NCBI GenBank assembly: GCA_900544555.1
Contig: UQWD01000001.1
Span: 1 to 64,000 of the forward strand
Origin: an uncultured Eubacteriales bacterium
Lineage (GTDB): Bacteria; Bacillota; Clostridia; Christensenellales; CAG-138
Direction: 5' to 3'
DNA length: 64,000 nt
Shown: positions 25,999 through 33,630 of the stretch, piece by piece
How the letters are laid out: the number at the start of each line of letters is the position of its first letter
Numbering within the stretch: the first letter of the stretch is position 1
Program-made: the position numbers and the translations under genes
The notes under the pieces: model-generated
What the model saw: only the letters and a program-made list of their open reading frames with translations
The model's database searches: none
What the model was told of the DNA's origin: nothing

Positions 25999-26063
25999 AA
26001 CTTCAGTTTAATATTGGTTTATCGACTCGGGGCGGATTCACGGTTTTCTGCAATAGAAGCGTC

Positions 26064-26789
26064 CTAGCGCCTCAGCGCCGCGGCCGCCTTGTCCGGCTTA
26101 TTTGTGATTACGCTATCAACTTCAATTCTTGCGGCCTCTCGTACGGCAGCCGGGTCATCCACCGTCCACGCATGAACGGCTACGCCGAATTTTTTGCACC
26201 CCTCGACAAGGCCGGGGAGCCTTAGATTTAGATAATATGGATGAATAGCGTCCGCCTGAAGGTATTTTGCGTAAACCCATGGATCTACAAGCGCGCAAGA
26301 ATACAGCAGCCCAATCCTCGCATCCGCTTTCGCCTCGCGGAGCTTCATCAGCGCATAATGGTTGAACGAGGAATAGATAACTCGCCCGCCCATATCCATC
26401 TCATTCTCCAGCTCAACAAGCCTAAGCCAAATATCTTTATCAGCCTCTGAATCACATTTAATCTCAACATTGACCGTCGCCGCCGTATTGCGGATAAGGC
26501 CATAAACCTCTTTTAAAGTAGGTATGCGGGCGTTCGCGAACTGTTCAAAGCCGTTTGAGGCGTCCAGCTGCTTAAGCTCCTGGCACGTCATATCCGACAC
26601 GCGCCCCGTCCCGTTTGTCGTCCTGTCAACCGAATTGTCATGGATGACCATCAGCTTGCCATCCTTACTGAGATGAACATCCAATTCCAACCCGTCGGCG
26701 CCCATCTGCAAAGCAAGCTTAAATGCGGGAATCGTATTTTCAGGCGCGTAAGCGCTGGCGCCGCGGTGCGCCCAAATTTTCGTTGCCAT
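26064..26789 (-). CDS. ugpQ: Glycerophosphodiester phosphodiesterase
   Basis: 241 residues; cytoplasmic enzyme hydrolysing glycerophosphodiesters to glycerol-3-phosphate and alcohol. The first catalytic strand is WAHRGASAYAPENTIPAFKL with His8 and Arg9. GADGLELDVHLSKDGKLMVI supplies the metal-binding Glu and Asp, and VIHDNSVDRTTNGTG the second His. Later metal ligand region NVEIKCD and VHAWTVDDP complete the GDPD barrel. No signal peptide, so the UgpQ-like cytosolic form. Monocistronic: own promoter and terminator. Symbol given by similarity of the form, not from synteny. Confidence 0.9.
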   Translation of the reverse strand: MATKIWAHRGASAYAPENTIPAFKLALQMGADGLELDVHLSKDGKLMVIHDNSVDRTTNGTGRVSDMTCQELKQLDASNGFEQFANARIPTLKEVYGLIRNTAATVNVEIKCDSEADKDIWLRLVELENEMDMGGRVIYSSFNHYALMKLREAKADARIGLLYSCALVDPWVYAKYLQADAIHPYYLNLRLPGLVEGCKKFGVAVHAWTVDDPAAVREAARIEVDSVITNKPDKAAAALRR

Positions 26790-26820
26790 AAACGTACCCC
26801 CCTATCTCGGTTTTGCCCAT

Positions 26821-26849
26821 ATTATAACATAATATCCCAGAGGTAACAA
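26821..26849 (-). promoter_or_regulatory. Promoter of the GDPD gene
   Basis: Minus strand: TTGTTA, 17-bp spacer, TATAAT, with a TATG extended -10 element (TATGTTATAAT). Predicted leader about 25 nt. Confidence 0.75.
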
Positions 26850-26933
26850 ACGCGTTAACTTATATCGGTTCCCTATTTTAGAGCCCTTGAGTTTTCGAGA
26901 ATAGTATGTTGCGCCTCCAACAATAATAAGTAC

Positions 26934-27311
26934 ATGAAGCCAACAGAAGCATTATTTTCATTTGCGCTCGGCGGCGCGCTTTATGTGCTTATCGAACTCC
27001 TTTACAGGGGTAGAAGCCATTGGTCCATGGCTATCGCGGGAGGGTTTGCTTTTTTAATCCTTCACGGAATTTTTACCCGTTTTCAACTAAATATAATCGT
27101 ACAATGCTTAATTGGGGCCCTGGTTATAACGGCCATTGAGCTAATAATCGGGTATCTGGTCAATATACGATACCAGCTGTCCGTATGGGATTACTCGAGC
27201 CTGCCTTATAATTACAGGGGTCAGATTTGCCTTCGTTATTCTTTTTATTGGGGTCTTTTAACCCTGCCCATCACAGCGGTAAGCCGGCTTGTAAGCAGCG
27301 TATTCCGTTAG
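26934..27311 (+). CDS. Putative ABC-transporter type IV (CmpB-like) membrane protein
   Basis: 125 residues with four TM segments. The C-terminal half has ELIIGYLVN followed by VWDYSSLPYNYRGQICLRYS and a final membrane helix, the signature of the PF06541-type putative ABC-transporter family. The family is often longer (about 180-250 residues); this is a short single-domain version. No ribosome site stands out before the ATG at 26934, so the start is less certain. No ATPase or partner lies nearby. Transport function is not established for the family. Confidence 0.65.
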   Translation: MKPTEALFSFALGGALYVLIELLYRGRSHWSMAIAGGFAFLILHGIFTRFQLNIIVQCLIGALVITAIELIIGYLVNIRYQLSVWDYSSLPYNYRGQICLRYSFYWGLLTLPITAVSRLVSSVFR

Positions 27312-27501
27312 TATCCCGCGCCTTACCCCTGCGCTAGCATATATATAATAAGTAGTAACCGCCAGCGCCGCGCTAATAGGCGGCAATATTATAACTCGCT
27401 ATCCACCAAACTTTTTGTTTGTAGATACCCCTCGTCGCGGTATGTTGATAGCACAAAGAACCGGCTTAAATCCCTGACGCGGAGCGTATAAACAGAATAA
27501 A

Positions 27502-27520
27502 ACCGCGCGTCAGGCGCGGT
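27502..27520 (-). terminator. Intrinsic terminator of murC
   Basis: ACCGCGC (27502-27508), 5-base loop, GCGCGGT (27514-27520). On the minus strand the stem is followed by TTTTATTCTGTTT. Confidence 0.75.
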
Positions 27521-27558
27521 GTCGTAAGTCATTAAAAATGGCGGCTATGCAATATGCG

Positions 27559-28920
27559 TTATAAAAGCGTTTCCGTTTGCTTATACACGTCCCCGCTGCC
27601 GAGCGTTACCACCATATCCCCGGGCTGGGCATGTTCATCCAGATAGTCGCGTATCATATCAAATGTGGGCAAATACATGGCGTTAACTCCGCTTTTTTTT
27701 ATTGCCGCCGCCAAATCGCGGGCATGAACGGCCCCGTCGTCCTTTTCGCGCCCGGGATAAATATCGGGCACAAACACAGTATCCGCTTTTTTAAAGCATG
27801 TCACCTGCCCGCAAAAAAGCGTTTTTGCCCGCGTATAGCTGTTACACTGAAAAACGCAGTAAAGCTTGCCGTGCTTGCAACGCGAAGCGCCGCTTAATAC
27901 AGCGCTGATTTCGGATGGGTGATGCGCGTAATCGTGAAAGTACTTAACGCCTAGGCGCTCGCCATAGAATTCAAACCTCCTCCGCGCGGGGCGGTATTGC
28001 TTAAGCGCGCCCGCTATCGTTTCAAAAGGCTCGCCCAGCGTAATCGCGGCAGCGGCAGCGGCAACGGCGTTGATGATGTTATGCTCCCCGATGACCTCCA
28101 GCTGGATACGGCCAACGTCCTCCCCCCGGTGCAAAAGGTTAAAACCGGGGTTACCAAACTCGCCATATGTAATATTAGCAGGGCAATAATCAGCGCCTTC
28201 CATACCGTACGAAATTTTTCTACCGCCATATTCACTCATCAATAATCTTACGCGGGGGTCGTCCGTGCAACCGATAAATACGCCGTCGGCAGGCAATAAC
28301 CCTATAAACCTTCTGAAAGCGTCCGTTATGTGGTCAATATCCTTGAAATAATCGAGATGATCGTCGTCAATATTATTGATTATGGCAATGGTTGGCCGCA
28401 AGGTCAAAAAGCTCTCCACATATTCGCACGCCTCAGTTATAAATACATCTTGGGTACCCATGCGGACTCCGCCGTTGAGGCTTTCAATAAAACCGCCGAT
28501 ATGAACCGTGGCGTCCAGACAACCGCATTCAGCTATAAGCGCCAGCATGGATGTTATCGTTGTTTTCCCATGGCATCCCGCTACCCCCAATACCGTTTTA
28601 TACTCCCGCGAAAGCTGTCCGAGCGCGACCGAGCGCTCCAGCTCTGGAACACCTCTTTCCCGCGCAGCCTTCCGCTCAGGATTATCCGGCTTGATAGCGG
28701 CGGAATAAACGACAAGATCCGCATCCTTAAGGTTATCCGCGCTATGGCCGACCATTACGGGAATACCCAGCTCCGTAAGCCGCGCGGTAAACGGGCTTGT
28801 CGTTATATCCGAGCCTTGCACCTGATAGCCCTTTGCGCTTAAGATCTGCGCCAGCCCATTCATGGAGCATCCCCCAATACCAATAAGATGAATCTTGCTG
28901 TAATCCGAAATTTGAGGCAT
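27559..28920 (-). CDS. murC: UDP-N-acetylmuramate-L-alanine ligase
   Basis: 453 residues; adds L-Ala to UDP-MurNAc in cytoplasmic peptidoglycan precursor synthesis. The Rossmann start HLIGIGGCSMNGLAQIL binds UDP-MurNAc. The ATP loop is AGCHGKTTITS, with Cys where most MurC have Thr (GTHGKTT). INNIDDDHLDYF and the C-terminal DYAHHPSEI complete the Mur-ligase set. The start at 28920 (MPQISDYSK) is preferred because AGGAGATATTT precedes it. The gene stands alone, away from any dcw cluster. Confidence 0.95.
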   Translation of the reverse strand: MPQISDYSKIHLIGIGGCSMNGLAQILSAKGYQVQGSDITTSPFTARLTELGIPVMVGHSADNLKDADLVVYSAAIKPDNPERKAARERGVPELERSVALGQLSREYKTVLGVAGCHGKTTITSMLALIAECGCLDATVHIGGFIESLNGGVRMGTQDVFITEACEYVESFLTLRPTIAIINNIDDDHLDYFKDIDHITDAFRRFIGLLPADGVFIGCTDDPRVRLLMSEYGGRKISYGMEGADYCPANITYGEFGNPGFNLLHRGEDVGRIQLEVIGEHNIINAVAAAAAAITLGEPFETIAGALKQYRPARRRFEFYGERLGVKYFHDYAHHPSEISAVLSGASRCKHGKLYCVFQCNSYTRAKTLFCGQVTCFKKADTVFVPDIYPGREKDDGAVHARDLAAAIKKSGVNAMYLPTFDMIRDYLDEHAQPGDMVVTLGSGDVYKQTETLL

Positions 28921-29118
28921 AAATATCTCCTGTCGCATGATTAAGCCGGGACAGCGGCGCCCGGTAAAATAACATTATACTACCCTAACACCTTATGCGC
29001 AAGGAAGGTCAAAGCGTTACAAAGAGCGCGATTGGTTCGTATAATTATGTTAAATTCGCGCCCAAAGCTCCAAAATCGCTGTTAAAGCTTTAGCGCATGG
29101 GTGTTTGAATGAAAAAAA

Positions 29119-29144
29119 TCGCTTACCGAGCGCTCGGTAAGCGA
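29119..29144 (-). terminator. Strong intrinsic terminator
   Basis: A 26-bp perfect palindrome with half-site TCGCTTACCGAGC. On the minus strand it is followed by TTTTTTTC. It ends the sigma-like regulator gene. Confidence 0.85.
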
Positions 29145-29169
29145 ATAGCCTCAAAACTGATTGTAAAGC

Positions 29170-29691
29170 CTAATCCATCGCATCAACGCCATAGAGCCGT
29201 AGCGCTAGCCGTTTAATCAGCCTGGCGCGATTGCGGCGTACTGTTGTTGGGTCGCAGCATAAGCGTTCCGCTATCGCGTCGTCCGTTTTTTCGCGAAAGA
29301 ACCTGAGCTCAATAATCATATAATATGGATCATCGCTAATCGATTTGAGCGCCGCCTGCATTTTTTTAACCTCACGCTCGTCAGCCGCTATGCGGGCCCG
29401 CAGCTCCGCGAGCTGCGCTGCATGTACCTCTTCCGGGGTAAGGCGGATACCCGGGCGGAGCAGGCGCACCATTGAGGAAGAATGCTTTCTTAACGCTTCA
29501 ACGCCTAGGCATTCGAGCTCCTCAAGTTCCTCCTTGTTTTCCTGCACGCGCATGCTTAAGACCGGTAGAGCGTATAGCCTTCGCTCGGTAGCCGAGCAAG
29601 CTTCGCTTTTATGTCTTTTTCCGCCTTTGCCTTGGGAAACGTCCAATTTGACTCCGGCAGAGGAACCGCCATACCGCATAACATCCTTCAT
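29170..29691 (-). CDS. Sigma-70 region-4-like regulator under a LexA box
   Basis: 173 residues. The N-terminal half is basic and without recognisable domain. Residues about 90-120 are a charged helix (ELRARIAADEREVKKMQAAL). The C-terminus DPYYMIIELRFFREKTDDAI followed by AERLCCDPTTVRRNRARLIK is a sigma-70 region-4-type HTH, as in phage ArpU/DUF1492-like late activators and minor sigma-like proteins. The start at 29691 has GGGGG eight bases upstream. A Gram-positive LexA box sits between its promoter and start, so it should be induced by DNA damage. No region 2 is present, so it is not a complete sigma factor. No phage genes lie nearby; it may be a domesticated phage regulator. Confidence 0.65.
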   Translation of the reverse strand: MKDVMRYGGSSAGVKLDVSQGKGGKRHKSEACSATERRLYALPVLSMRVQENKEELEELECLGVEALRKHSSSMVRLLRPGIRLTPEEVHAAQLAELRARIAADEREVKKMQAALKSISDDPYYMIIELRFFREKTDDAIAERLCCDPTTVRRNRARLIKRLALRLYGVDAMD

Positions 29692-29708
29692 TTTTTAATC
29701 CCCCTTTA

Positions 29709-29722
29709 AGAACATTTGTTCG
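29709..29722 (-). promoter_or_regulatory. LexA (DinR) SOS box
   Basis: Minus strand CGAACAAATGTTCT matches the Gram-positive consensus CGAACRNRYGTTYC at 13 of 14 positions. It lies just downstream of the -10 of the regulator's promoter, where LexA would block transcription. Confidence 0.85.
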
Positions 29723-29734
29723 TGTTTTGTTACA

Positions 29735-29763
29735 AGAATACAGTAAAGACATATGTTAGTCAA
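29735..29763 (-). promoter_or_regulatory. Promoter of the sigma-like regulator
   Basis: Minus strand: TTGACT, 17-bp spacer, TATTCT. The LexA box begins 12 bp downstream of the -10. Confidence 0.8.
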
Positions 29764-29776
29764 TACGTTATTGTAT

Positions 29777-29800
29777 ATCTGTACCATAAATGGTACAGAT
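29777..29800. promoter_or_regulatory. Perfect 11-bp inverted repeat in the divergent promoter region
   Basis: ATCTGTACCAT and its complement are separated by AA. It lies just upstream of the regulator's -35 and 85 bp before the degV -35. It is a good candidate operator for a dimeric regulator; no T tract supports a terminator. Confidence 0.6.
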
Positions 29801-29884
29801 AAATTGAAACATGCACAAATCTATCAGGGCTTATCAAACATTGTGAAGAAGATATGTACTTCATTAAAATGTTGTGATAACCAC

Positions 29885-29912
29885 TTGACATAATTTTAAT
29901 AACAGATATCAT
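29885..29912 (+). promoter_or_regulatory. Promoter of the DegV-family gene
   Basis: Perfect TTGACA (29885-29890), 16-bp spacer, TATCAT (29907-29912). Confidence 0.7.
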
Positions 29913-29943
29913 AGTATCTTGAACTATATAAGGAGCTTTGCTT

Positions 29944-30795
29944 ATGAAAGAAAAAATTGCGGTGCTTATTGACTCCTGTACGGATGTGCCGGAAGAATAT
30001 GTTGAGCGTTATCATATGTTTAAAGTACCCATAATCATCCGCTATGCGGACGGGGAATACATAGACGGCGTGGACATCACCAGCGAGGAGGTATGCCTCA
30101 GGCTTGAACGCGAGGTTCCAGCGACCTCTCTTCCTTCACCCGAAACCATACAGCATACATTTGAACGTATTAAAAGCGAAGGATACCGCAGGGTTATCGT
30201 CGTTACCATTTCAGCGGGCCTGAGCGGTACGCATAATCTAATCCGCCTTATGGCCAGGGATTACAACGGCCTGGAATTTTATATGCTCAACACCAAAAAT
30301 ATCGGAATAGGCAGCGGTCTTTCAGCGATACTTGCCGCGCGGCTTATTGAGCAGGGGCTTGATTTTGAAGAGATAACACGCATATTGGAAGAGTCGGTGA
30401 CTAAAAATCGCGTTTTCTTTTGCGTATCCACGTTGGAATACCTCCGTAAAGGTGGGCGGATTGGGCTTGTCGCCGCGGTTGTAGGCAGCGTTTTAAATCT
30501 CAAGCCGATTATATCCTGCAATGAGGAGGGGGTTTACCACTCCGTCGCGAAGACCCGCGGCCGCCGGCAATCGCTTGAAAGGGCCGTGGAGCTGGCGTCG
30601 GATTTCGCGCGCGGCGCTGCTAAATACAATCTCGCCATTGCCCACGTCAGGGCTGATGAGGAAGCGGGGCGCGTTAGGGAAATGATGCTTTCTCTTCGCC
30701 CGAACGCGGAACTTATACTCGATGGCGGTATCAGCCCCGCGCTTACGGTACATACCGGCCCCGGCCTGGTCGGGATAGGCGTTCAGCTTTTATAA
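29944..30795 (+). CDS. DegV-family fatty-acid-binding protein (FakB-like)
   Basis: 283 residues. EKIAVLIDSCTDVPEEYVER is the DegV N-terminus (DSx(A/T)D loop). SLPSPETI and VTISAGLSGTH supply the conserved TSqPs-like and S-Gl-Gt loops that bind the fatty acid carboxylate, and RKGGRIG is the typical second-domain motif. DegV proteins of this kind present fatty acids to the FakA kinase for phospholipid synthesis. No fakA lies in the window. ATG at 29944 has AGGAG eight bases upstream. Confidence 0.9.
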   Translation: MKEKIAVLIDSCTDVPEEYVERYHMFKVPIIIRYADGEYIDGVDITSEEVCLRLEREVPATSLPSPETIQHTFERIKSEGYRRVIVVTISAGLSGTHNLIRLMARDYNGLEFYMLNTKNIGIGSGLSAILAARLIEQGLDFEEITRILEESVTKNRVFFCVSTLEYLRKGGRIGLVAAVVGSVLNLKPIISCNEEGVYHSVAKTRGRRQSLERAVELASDFARGAAKYNLAIAHVRADEEAGRVREMMLSLRPNAELILDGGISPALTVHTGPGLVGIGVQLL

Positions 30796-30809
30796 TGTGC
30801 GAACGCGCC

Positions 30810-30829
30810 TGAGAACCCATGCGTTCTCA
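30810..30829 (+). terminator. Hairpin after degV gene
   Basis: TGAGAAC (30810-30816) pairs with GTTCTCA (30823-30829). No T tract follows, so it is a weak terminator candidate. Confidence 0.35.
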
Positions 30830-30861
30830 AGCGGGGGCAAAGTGATATATATGTACAAAAA

Positions 30862-30882
30862 GGGCGCGGTAACTCCGCGCCC
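30862..30882 (-). terminator. Intrinsic terminator of the oadB-oadG unit
   Basis: GGGCGCGG (30862-30869), loop TAACT, CCGCGCCC (30875-30882). On the minus strand the stem is followed by TTTTTG. Confidence 0.8.
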
Positions 30883-30907
30883 TAATCGCATATTGAGTAT
30901 TTAGCCG

Positions 30908-31030
30908 TTACTTTTTCGCTTTAAAAACGCGGTTAAAAAGCGCAATGGCCGCATAGATGACCAAAATGACGGCGAAAATGCCGATCATCCCCTTGAGCAT
31001 TATCATCAGAGAAACTTGAACCGTATCCAT
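30908..31030 (-). CDS. Tiny OadG-like (decarboxylase gamma chain) membrane protein
   Basis: A 40-residue frame starting MDTVQVSLMIMLKGMIGIFA, with one TM helix (MIGIFAVILVIYAAIALF) and a basic tail NRVFKAKK. AAGGAGGG lies nine bases before the ATG. It begins 13 bp after the oadB stop. Position, size and topology match the gamma/OadG subunit that binds and stabilises the decarboxylase complex. It is shorter than most OadG proteins because the soluble metal-binding tail is missing. Confidence 0.7.
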   Translation of the reverse strand: MDTVQVSLMIMLKGMIGIFAVILVIYAAIALFNRVFKAKK

Positions 31031-31043
31031 CAACAAACCCTCC

Positions 31044-32162
31044 TTAACCGAGTATGCCCTCTACCAGGGAAATGATCATACCGCCCGCGATTACCGAGGC
31101 GATTTGGCCGCTGACGTTCGCGCCCGCCGCATGCATAAGCAAAAAGTTGTTCGGATCCTCGGCGCGGCCCATCTTGTGGACAACGCGGGACGACATCGGG
31201 AAGGCCGATATTCCGGCCGCGCCCACCATGGGGTTGATTTTTTTCTTGGTAAACAAGTTCATCAGTTTAGCGAACAGCACTCCGCCCACCGTATCGAATA
31301 TGAACGCGAACAGGCCCAGCCCGATGATAAACAGCGTATCAATTTGAACGAACAGCTCAGCCTGCATTTTAAACGCGACGGAAAGGCCGAGAAAGAGCGT
31401 AATCAAATTCGCGAGCACTTTCTGAGCCGTTTCCGACAAGGAATTGAGAACGCCGCATTCGCGTATAAGGTTGCCAAACATCAAAAAGCCGATAAGCTCA
31501 GCGGATTTTGGCGCGATGGCTCCGGCGATGATGGTGACAAAAATAGGGAATATGATTCTGGTAACGCGCGAAACCTCGGCCGCCCGGTAATCCATTCGGA
31601 TCCGGCGCTCCTTTTTGGTTGTGATGGCCTTGATAACGGGCGGTTGGATAATGGGCACCAGCGCCATATACGAATACGCCGCCACCATAATCGGCCCTTG
31701 ATAATTGGAGTTGAAGTAGTTTGCAACATATATGGAAGTCGGGCCGTCCGCTGCCCCGATAATGGATATAGAAGCGGCGTCCTTAAGATCAAAATTAAGA
31801 GCGGAGGCCAGCACGAGCGTGATGAAAATGCCGAACTGCGCCGCCGCGCCGAATAACAGCATTTTCGGGTTGGACAGCAGCGGGCCGAAATCGATCATGG
31901 CCCCGATGCCGATAAACAAAAGCAGCGGGAACAGCTCGCTTGCGATACCGGCATTAAAAAGCGTTTCAATCGCCTCGGTATTGACAAACGGCAGATTGAC
32001 TAGAATCGCGCCGAACCCCATCGGCAGGAGAAGCGCGGGCTCCATATCAAACTTAATAGCGAGGAAGACAAGCGTTGCGCCAATGAGCACCATCAGCCCT
32101 TCCTGCCATGTGAACTGCGTGACGTTTGAAAAAACGTCAAGCAACTCGGTAAAAAACTCCAC
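31044..32162 (-). CDS. oadB: Na+-translocating decarboxylase beta subunit (OadB family)
   Basis: 372 residues and about 10 TM segments; OadB/GcdB/MmdB family, the carboxybiotin decarboxylase that couples decarboxylation to Na+ export. The family signature with the Na+-site Asp is present (SIIGAADGPTSIYVAN), and the C-terminal SAFPMSSRVVHKMGRAEDPN and HAAGANVSGQIASVIAGGM are typical. The GTG start is preceded by GAGGAGG. The carboxyltransferase alpha subunit and the biotin carrier are not in the window. The leader carries a yybP-ykoY-type Mn2+ riboswitch, which is unexpected for a decarboxylase subunit; either the partners are elsewhere or this pair has another transport role. Confidence 0.9.
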   Translation of the reverse strand: MEFFTELLDVFSNVTQFTWQEGLMVLIGATLVFLAIKFDMEPALLLPMGFGAILVNLPFVNTEAIETLFNAGIASELFPLLLFIGIGAMIDFGPLLSNPKMLLFGAAAQFGIFITLVLASALNFDLKDAASISIIGAADGPTSIYVANYFNSNYQGPIMVAAYSYMALVPIIQPPVIKAITTKKERRIRMDYRAAEVSRVTRIIFPIFVTIIAGAIAPKSAELIGFLMFGNLIRECGVLNSLSETAQKVLANLITLFLGLSVAFKMQAELFVQIDTLFIIGLGLFAFIFDTVGGVLFAKLMNLFTKKKINPMVGAAGISAFPMSSRVVHKMGRAEDPNNFLLMHAAGANVSGQIASVIAGGMIISLVEGILG

Positions 32163-32195
32163 AGTCCTAACCTCCTCTTTACGTTATCATGCCAC

Positions 32196-32315
32196 AAAAA
32201 AAGACTTTTCCACCGCTAAAAAGCGGTAAAAGTCTCACTTGTTTCAGATATGCAGCGGGCATAAGCCGTATTGACGCCGCATATCGTGCCGCTAAGCACA
32301 GTTACTCCCTTTTAC
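32196..32315 (-). promoter_or_regulatory. yybP-ykoY-type manganese riboswitch with terminator
   Basis: Read leftwards the leader begins GTAAAAGGGAGTAAC, the conserved GGGAGUA 5' part, continues with CGTCAATACGGCTTATGCC, and ends GTGAGACTTTTACCGC, the conserved 3' part. P1 pairs 32309-32315 with 32226-32232 (GTAAAAG with CTTTTAC). The same 3' strand also forms the left arm of an intrinsic terminator (32202-32217 with 32220-32235, then seven Ts at 32196-32202). Mn2+ binding would stabilise P1 and prevent termination, so the downstream oadB-oadG unit would be switched on by manganese. The family's known targets are Mn exporters, P-type ATPases and TerC-like proteins. Assignment is by motif and architecture. 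Confidence 0.8.
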
Positions 32316-32322
32316 GCAAATC

Positions 32323-32351
32323 AGTATATCGGATTTTGTTAAAAATGTAAA
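32323..32351 (-). promoter_or_regulatory. Promoter of the riboswitch-oadB transcript
   Basis: Minus strand: TTTACA, 17-bp spacer, TATACT, starting transcription just before the riboswitch P1 strand. Confidence 0.75.
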
Positions 32352-32443
32352 CACCATCCTTATATTTAATAAACTAGCAATTAATTGGGTATCTGTGCGG
32401 GCTACCTCGTCATATCCCGGAATATAAGTCGCGTTGACGATGG

Positions 32444-32472
32444 TTGCGCACATCCTCAGCTTTCATTATAAT
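32444..32472 (+). promoter_or_regulatory. Promoter of the TIR-STING gene
   Basis: TTGCGC (32444-32449), 17-bp spacer, perfect TATAAT (32467-32472), about 38 bp before the start codon. It diverges from the oadB promoter with about 90 bp between them. Confidence 0.6.
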
Positions 32473-32509
32473 AAGCTTATGTATTAATAATTGGAAGGGG
32501 CGTTGGTAG

Positions 32510-33481
32510 ATGACGAAAATCCCCTATATCTTTATCGGCTCATCTCGCCACGCAAAAAAGTATGTCGAGCTTATTGCGGGCTGTTTGGGGAGCGACGTCA
32601 TATGCTCCCCATGGTGGCATGAGGACAACTTTCCCCTCGGGGAATCCGCTTTGGAAGCGCTGTGCAAAAAAACCGTGCTGTACGACTTTGCCATATTTGT
32701 GGCTACTGCCGACGATCTGCTCTTATCCGAGGATGCCTCGCATAGGGCGATGCGCGATAACGTGCTTTTCGAGCACGGGCTGTTCACGGGCGCATTGGGC
32801 AGGAGGCGGACATTCCTTTTCGCGCCGGGCGGAATCAAAATACCGACCGATCTTGCGGGGATCACCATTATCTACTATAATCCTTTGGATTACAAAGCCA
32901 GCGTTTCCGACGGCTGCGGCAAAATCCTCAACCATATTCAGCGCGAAATGAGTATTGCCCGCTTTTCCCTTCTGCCGTCCGCTTCAGTTGCGGTGAATTA
33001 TTACCAGAATTTTTTACTTCCCGTATGCTGCTCTCTGCATATGGCCTCCCTACCCATCATCATAGGCGAAGTACAACGCAATATCAAAGGGTTCGTATTT
33101 AACGCGATAGTACCCGAAATTCTGGAACGCGATTATAAAAACTTCGCCGAGCTTGAGCGCCGAAAGCGCGGCTGGCGGGAAGTTCAGGTTTTCGGCCCGC
33201 TTCATCGCCGCTACTGCGTTTCCGGAAGCTATGATCGCGGGCATTTGAGCCTGTATGACGTGCCGACCGGCCTGAGCGCCTCGTTTGAGGCGGTGCGGTT
33301 GTTTCTGGGCTCGGATCATATCGGCGCGGCGGAGGATTTTATGCTTTGCATGCGGCGCGAACTCGAGTGCTTCAAGGCGACGCTCAATATTTTGATACAG
33401 GAAAACCCCAATACAAGGCGTAACGCCCGGATTCTCGCGGATCCCGACAGCGGCTCTGAGCCTATCGGCGCGGTAAAATAG
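32510..33481 (+). CDS. TIR-STING effector (Cap12-like), no cyclase nearby
   Basis: 323 residues. Residues 1-150 form a TIR-like NADase domain of the predicted nucleotide-binding type: YIFIGSSRHAKKYVELIA, then DFAIFVATADD, then RAMRDNVLFEHGLFTGALGR where Glu88 is the likely catalytic acid. Residues about 165-310 resemble prokaryotic STING: the chain NYYQNFLLPVCCSL, the charged stretch VFGPLHRRYC, and SLYDVPTGLSASFEA. In CBASS immunity such proteins bind cyclic di-GMP-like signals, form filaments and deplete NAD+. The partner CD-NTase normally lies adjacent; here the neighbours are oadB (divergent) and a TetR gene (convergent), so the effector is an orphan in this window. SD GGAAGGGG at 32493-32500. 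The TIR half is secure, the STING half good but less certain. Confidence 0.7.
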   Translation: MTKIPYIFIGSSRHAKKYVELIAGCLGSDVICSPWWHEDNFPLGESALEALCKKTVLYDFAIFVATADDLLLSEDASHRAMRDNVLFEHGLFTGALGRRRTFLFAPGGIKIPTDLAGITIIYYNPLDYKASVSDGCGKILNHIQREMSIARFSLLPSASVAVNYYQNFLLPVCCSLHMASLPIIIGEVQRNIKGFVFNAIVPEILERDYKNFAELERRKRGWREVQVFGPLHRRYCVSGSYDRGHLSLYDVPTGLSASFEAVRLFLGSDHIGAAEDFMLCMRRELECFKATLNILIQENPNTRRNARILADPDSGSEPIGAVK

Positions 33482-33630
33482 CGCCGTCAAAATAGGCCGG
33501 GTTCATCCGGCGTTTTGATTCCCGATCCTAATTAAAAACGCTTTCGCGCGTCATTTCAGAAAAATCGGGCTGTCGGGTGCATCTTCTTGCTCACGACGCC
33601 GGCGTTTATACATACCGCCAATTGCGCCGT

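Noticed and set aside
31104..31856. 250-codon plus-strand frame opposite oadB
   Set aside because: Antisense shadow, very rich in Arg/His/Gln, without ribosome site; oadB on the other strand is a clear family member.
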